Of a stretch of DNA of 64,000 bases, positions 59,697 to 64,000 are shown in pieces. Source of the stretch: Selaginella tamariscina (Eukaryota; Streptophyta; Lycopodiopsida; Selaginellales; Selaginellaceae); the NCBI GenBank assembly GCA_003024785.1, contig PUQB01000056.1, forward strand, positions 62,001-126,000. Direction: 5' to 3'. The position numbers were made by a program, and so were the translations under genes. The number at the start of each line of letters is the position of its first letter. Position 1 is the stretch's first letter. The notes beneath the pieces are model-generated. The model did not search any database and was not told the origin of the DNA. It saw nothing but the letters and a program-made list of their open reading frames with translations.

Positions 59697-60103
59697 CACA
59701 CACACATAGGTACCTGAGTGACATCAATGGGAACCAAGCAACTGTGGCCGTAATGAACAAGGAAATCCGCGCCTAATGCAACAGCTGTGAGGTCGTCGAT
59801 GCAGCAAGCGCCATAGGTAACATCTCCAAGGACAAAACACTCCTCAACATCTGCGAATTCTTCCAGTATATCACACAACGAGAGAGCAAACATCTGGAGG
59901 CCCTCCGGCAGCTGTAACGCAACCCGCTGAGCTCCCGCCTGCTTGATCCTCCACACCGTCTTTGGAATTTCTAGATTGTAGTTTGAGGGAAGCCGTGCAA
60001 TGGCCGCATTTAGACGTGTATCGTTCAAAATGCTATCCGGTACCTGTTGCCGCACAAACCTCTTCGGCGCGCTCTTCCTCGGTGCCACATCTTCCTCCGC
60101 CAT
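58437..60103 (-). CDS. DPH1: diphthamide synthase subunit DPH1, frame-broken in exon 2
   Basis: DPH1 with DPH2 uses a [4Fe-4S] cluster and S-adenosylmethionine for the first step of diphthamide formation on a histidine of elongation factor eEF2 in the cytosol. Exon 1 (59,714-60,103) is open from [10 protein letters not shown] and includes [32 protein letters not shown] (first cluster cysteine) and [11 protein letters not shown]. Exon 2 (58,437-59,296) continues [13 protein letters not shown], then LGCTSP (second cysteine), VRYDP-like [39 protein letters not shown] (third cysteine), [13 protein letters not shown] and [15 protein letters not shown]. Five small indels break exon 2, near 59,192, 59,064, 58,987, 58,784 and 58,544; three are one-base losses in or beside homopolymers. 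Correcting them gives about 416 residues, the normal family size. A conserved housekeeping gene this damaged points to sequence errors. Confidence 0.88.
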
Positions 60104-60616
60104 AGCCGAAAAACCCTAATTATAAACCCTAAACCAGTTGCATTAAGGGCAATAAAGGGTAAAGCAAGTAATTAAGTGTATCATAGAATATCCACTGAGC
60201 ATCTGGGCAGTATTGTGACCGTTGAGCAGTGTGAGCATTCTCAAACGGGCAGCACGAGTTCTAGGTTTTCGATTTTTTCATTGCTTTGCTTCTGTGCGTG
60301 TGCGGCGAGGGAAGCGTCTTGCATCTTGCGATTGCCGCCGGCATTTGCCGTCTGCTGCGGCTTTATAGTCTTCGTCTATTCTGCTGCCTTCTTGCGGAAA
60401 TAGCATCGGATTTCTCGTTCTCTAAAGGTAATTCGTGAAGCCGCAGGCGGATCCGCGGCATTTTGTTTGTGGCAATCTGCATTCGCACCGGATCCAGATC
60501 TTATAGCGAATCGGTGCCTGGACATGAAAGACGGGGAGAATAGCGAGGGAGCCGCTCAGGGTTAGGTCAAGAATCCGTCCGTGATTTGGTAATACTCTGT
60601 TTCGCTCTCGAGGAGG
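60104..60616. promoter_or_regulatory. bidirectional promoter of DPH1 and TPX2 with telo-boxes
   Basis: The start codons of the divergent genes are 513 bp apart. Two telo-box motifs, AAACCCTAA at 60,111-60,119 and AAACCCTAAA at 60,124-60,133, lie within 30 bp of the DPH1 ATG. Telo-boxes are known from promoters of plant ribosomal-protein and translation genes, which suits DPH1. The TPX2 leader may contain an intron (donor-like AAAGGTAATT near 60,425), unproven. Confidence 0.6.
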
Positions 60617-63600
60617 ATGGCGGCGGAAGGGCAGTTCGTTCTAGATCCCAGGTATGAGTTTTCTGCTCCACAATATCACGATTTTGTCGCTGGAGAGTCC
60701 AGGACGGACATTGAGGAAGCGGAACATTGGTTTGAGATAGCCGCTGGCTACGCACATTATTGTAAGTGTCTCGAGCCTTTGTATAGAAATAGTTTTGATG
60801 TTGATTTGGGCAGATGAAGCCGGGAAACCGGGTTTCTTTGAAGAGAAGAATGAGGAGAGCAGAGAGAATGTCGAGAACGAGAATCCGAAAGAAGTGAAAG
60901 CGTCTAAGTGTATAGTAGCGTCTCCAAAGGGTAGTCCGTTAAAGGAAATCTCTACGAACCTTGTGGACAGTGCAACTCCTGTTACTCTTCCTGTTAAGCG
61001 GCCTCATTCTGACGCATGCAAAGCCAGTCAAGCACTTACGGCACCCAAGAACTCCTCAATGCGTAATTTAACGAGGTATGCCTGCTCGTTTTGTGGGTTC
61101 GTACTAGCTATGAGGTTTCTTTATTCAGATATGCCCGAGAGACAGTTATGAAGAAAATGAAAGAAGAGCGTGGATAAACTTATGTTCCGAGACGACCAGG
61201 CTACGAAGAAGGCGAAAGTTGAAAACGGAAGCGTAAACGAGGTGGATATTGTGAAGTAACTTATTATTGTGGTAGTATATTATTCACTTGCCGCTCTTTC
61301 TTCAGGTGAAAGAAGCCAAGACCCCCGCACTTACTGTTCCAACGGAGTTTCAGCATTGGACAGAAAAACGTGCACAGTTCCGGGGCAAGGAGAACTGCAC
61401 TTCTACGTTAAAGGTAATGCTATTTATTGGTTTTTATATTCTAGTGCATTTTTTATCGATTTATTTATTTTTACAGGGATCTAAGCTATCTTCTCCTTTC
61501 ATTTCTTTAGCCGAGAAAGTCTTGAAGTTTCAAGTGAAGACTCCAGAACGTTTCCGTAACCATTCAGTCCAGCAGGTAGTTTTCTGACGCACACCTAGAC
61601 AGGCACACACGGACACACACATTTGTATATATGAATGTTTATCTAGGCAAATTCTCACCGATTTCCGTGTCCATAGGATGCTTCAACGGCATCATTGCAG
61701 CAGCAAAGGACGGTCTTGAAGCTGACGGTGCCAAAGGAACCAGAGCTAGAGACTTCTCACAGGGCTCGGCCACCAAGGTTTGTTTACTTGATGAACTAAT
61801 TCTGGCATACATTTGTTTATGTATTTGTTTTTAATTGTAGAGTGAAAAGCACTGCGGAGCTCGAGGAAGAAATGCTAGCAAAGATGCCCAAGTTTAAAGC
61901 TCGACCAGTAAACAAAAAGGTACCTGCATACATACATAGCGTTTCAAGTGTAGAATATACACTGTCTTATACTCACAGATTATGTATCAGATGCTTGAGG
62001 CGCCAAGCATTCCTGCAGTCCCCAAAAGCAACCCACAAGTACCAGAGTTTCAGGTGCGAAAAAACGTTCTATTTTGTATGCTAGCATATTTTGTATTGAT
62101 ACATATATTATTTAAGTAGTTACTGATGATCGCTTACGTGCAGGAGTTCCATCTTAGAACAATGGAGCGTGCACTACAGCACCTTTGTTCTGGCTCTATA
62201 TCGTCCTCGGATGCTTCGGTATGAGATATCATTTTTCTTTTTGTCTTTTGGTGATAGTTATACTCTTTTTTCATAGGTGGCTGAGTCAAAACAGAGGCGC
62301 AAATCTGCTCCAGGAGGATTGACTGAACCCCATGAGCCACAGCTTCAAACTGCTGCAAGGGCGCGGCCTGCGAAGTACATATATATTATATAGTAGTTTG
62401 TATATGTACTATTTAGATATGCTATATTGTTCCACAATATCACTCAACATATAGCGAATCCTGACTCCTTTCTTGCAGGGTGAAAAGTAGAGAAGAAATA
62501 GAAATGGAGGAACTCGCTAAGATGCCGAAGTTCAAAGCTCGTCCATTGAACAAGAAGGTATTTAGACTAGCATTTGCATGTGCATGACCATAGCTCACTG
62601 ATTCTTTATATAGATATTTGAGAGTCGTGGAGACCTGGGCATTTTCAGAAGCCACAAACGCCAGCTCACGGTACCAGTGGTAAGTAATAACACACACGCA
62701 CGCATTACGCGTGTGTGATTCCACGTGTATGAAGTTGCTCTTGTAGGAGTTTCATTTTGCGACTGATGAGCGCTGTCAACAGCACCATTCTGGTGATGAG
62801 AATGTTTCTGTCAAACTAGAGAAGGTGAGGTTTCGAGACTCTCTCTCTCTCTCACACACGCACCCGAGAAAAATGGTTTTGGTGGTAATTATGCTGCCCT
62901 TTTGACTAGCTCTCACTCAATTGTCAGGAGGCTCAATGTGCGCTTGGACCAACTGTACCCCGCCCATTCCACCTCGTGACCGAGGTTTGTTAATTTCCAG
63001 AATCATACACATACACAACATAAATATATACATGCATGCATACACATGCCTTATAGATATTACTGTTACATATGCAGATTTTGCATTATATGTGATTATT
63101 TTTCTTACACCCTGCTTCTTTTGCCAGCATCGTGGAGAAGTGAGCAAACAGAAGTTCTTTCAGGAGCTGCTTGAGCGTGAACAAGAGGAACGTAACATGA
63201 GAGTTCCAAAGGCTAATCCGTTGCCTTTCACTACAGATATTCCTGCCGTAAGTTTTATATTATATGCATGTTTATATCCCCGAACGCTATAGGTAGATAT
63301 ATCATCGTTATTGTTTGATATAATAAGTACAGAATAAGATGGAATTTAAATTAAGTTTGTTTCAGTTCTAGGCTAAGGAGTAGCTCTACAATTAAGTCTC
63401 CTCATACGCATACAGATACTCATATGCAATGTTTTCATATGCAAAGGCAAAATCAAGTACGAGCATAATAGAATAAAGCATGTTCTTTAAGTTTTAGAGA
63501 AGTACATGGACCCTATCACAAAAACACACAGGCACGCACTCATACACAACGTACAGAGTAGAGGTAACTGAGTTCATTCTATATGCGTCTTTTGTAGGTT

Positions 63601-64000
63601 CCACCGAAACCACAACCAAAAGAATGCACAAGGCCGGAGCCATTTGAGCTTGAGAGCCTTGCCAGGCATGAAGAAGAACTTCAACGCAAAGCAGAGGAGC
63701 TTGCTAGAATGGAGTATGAAGAAGCAGAGAAGCGACGTTTTCACGCCCAGCCTCTTCCTAGCTTGTAAGTGCTGTATGTGTGCACGTATATATATGTATG
63801 TGTTCTTGCTTGTCTTTGACTGTCACACGTGCGCGCGCGCACACTTTTCTTTATGGGAAATGATTTTTTTTCTTTTTTCCCCTATAACAGTTTATGTTCG
63901 TTAACGTGCTTTTATGCTGCTTTCAGTGATTCGGTGTTTTTACCCGAACCCTCGCATATGCCACCTACGGAGGTTGAAGAATTTTCCTTTCACGTTGATT
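60617..64000 (+). CDS. TPX2: TPX2 spindle assembly factor (5' part, cut by the window end)
   Basis: TPX2 activates Aurora kinase and nucleates spindle microtubules. Seventeen exons are visible: 60617-60761, 60814-61075, 61129-61250, 61306-61413, 61477-61575, 61677-61777, 61841-61919, 61991-62053, 62144-62218, 62277-62374, 62479-62557, 62614-62679, 62747-62824, 62928-62984, 63128-63247, 63598-63764 and 63927 onward. The N-terminus DPRYEFSAPQYHDF is the Aurora-binding-type start. Later motifs are TPALTVPTEFQHWTEKRA, SPFISLAEKVLKFQVKTPER, LTVPKEPELETSHRARP, two copies of the module VKS..E..M..LAKMPKFKARP-(V/L)NKK, EAPSIPAVPKS, EFHLRTMERAL, EFHFATDERC and a charged helix ESLARHEEELQRKAEELARM. Exon 3 holds one frame change near 61,170 (one base extra or two missing). 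Elsewhere the phases join perfectly. The tubulin-binding C-terminus lies beyond the window. Confidence 0.9.

Overview
The window reads as nuclear DNA of a land plant, most likely a flowering plant. It has many-exon genes with GT-AG introns, a dirigent-type gene, a MAKR-type gene, plant-type PSAT1 and TPX2, chromodomain Ty3/gypsy retrotransposons and an AT-rich background full of (CA)n, (CT)n and (AT)n microsatellites. The species cannot be named from the sequence.

Layout. 1-2.7 kb: AT-rich DNA, then a membrane-associated-kinase-regulator-like gene (+). 3.5-16.2 kb: a spacer with a MITE nested in retroelement LTR remnants, leading to PSAT1 copy 1 (+). 16.2-54.2 kb: a second copy of the same unit, swollen by transposons and ending in PSAT1 copy 2 (+). 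The duplication join can be placed near 16,243/16,244. The leftmost unit starts near 3,545 and the homology to copy 2 stops near 54,167. 54.4-56.7 kb: a UTR2/SLC35B-like nucleotide-sugar transporter (-). 58.4-60.1 kb: DPH1 (-). 60.6 kb to the end: TPX2 (+), cut by the window edge and divergent from DPH1.

Transposon core (16.9-46.4 kb). Old degenerate Ty3/gypsy fragments host a chromovirus (element A, minus strand), whose gag is interrupted by a younger relative (element B, minus strand) with a perfect 5-bp target duplication (CGTGC). Both elements show the most interesting signal here. They have no tRNA-type primer binding site. Instead the 13 nt just inside the 5' LTR are the exact complement of 13 nt in the LTR that lie 30 bp downstream of a TATA box, where the transcript should begin. 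This is the arrangement used by Tf1-type self-priming retrotransposons. Element B also carries RY (CATGCATG) repeats just upstream of that TATA box.

Other spacer genes are a dirigent-like gene and a short Pcf11/PCFS-like zinc-finger gene, both frame-broken.

Caution on base quality. MAKR-like, PSAT1, PCFS-like, transporter, DPH1 and TPX2 all have isolated 1-2 nt indels, several in homopolymers, in otherwise well-conserved reading frames. Consensus errors of a long-read assembly are at least as likely as pseudogenes, so broken genes are described as found.
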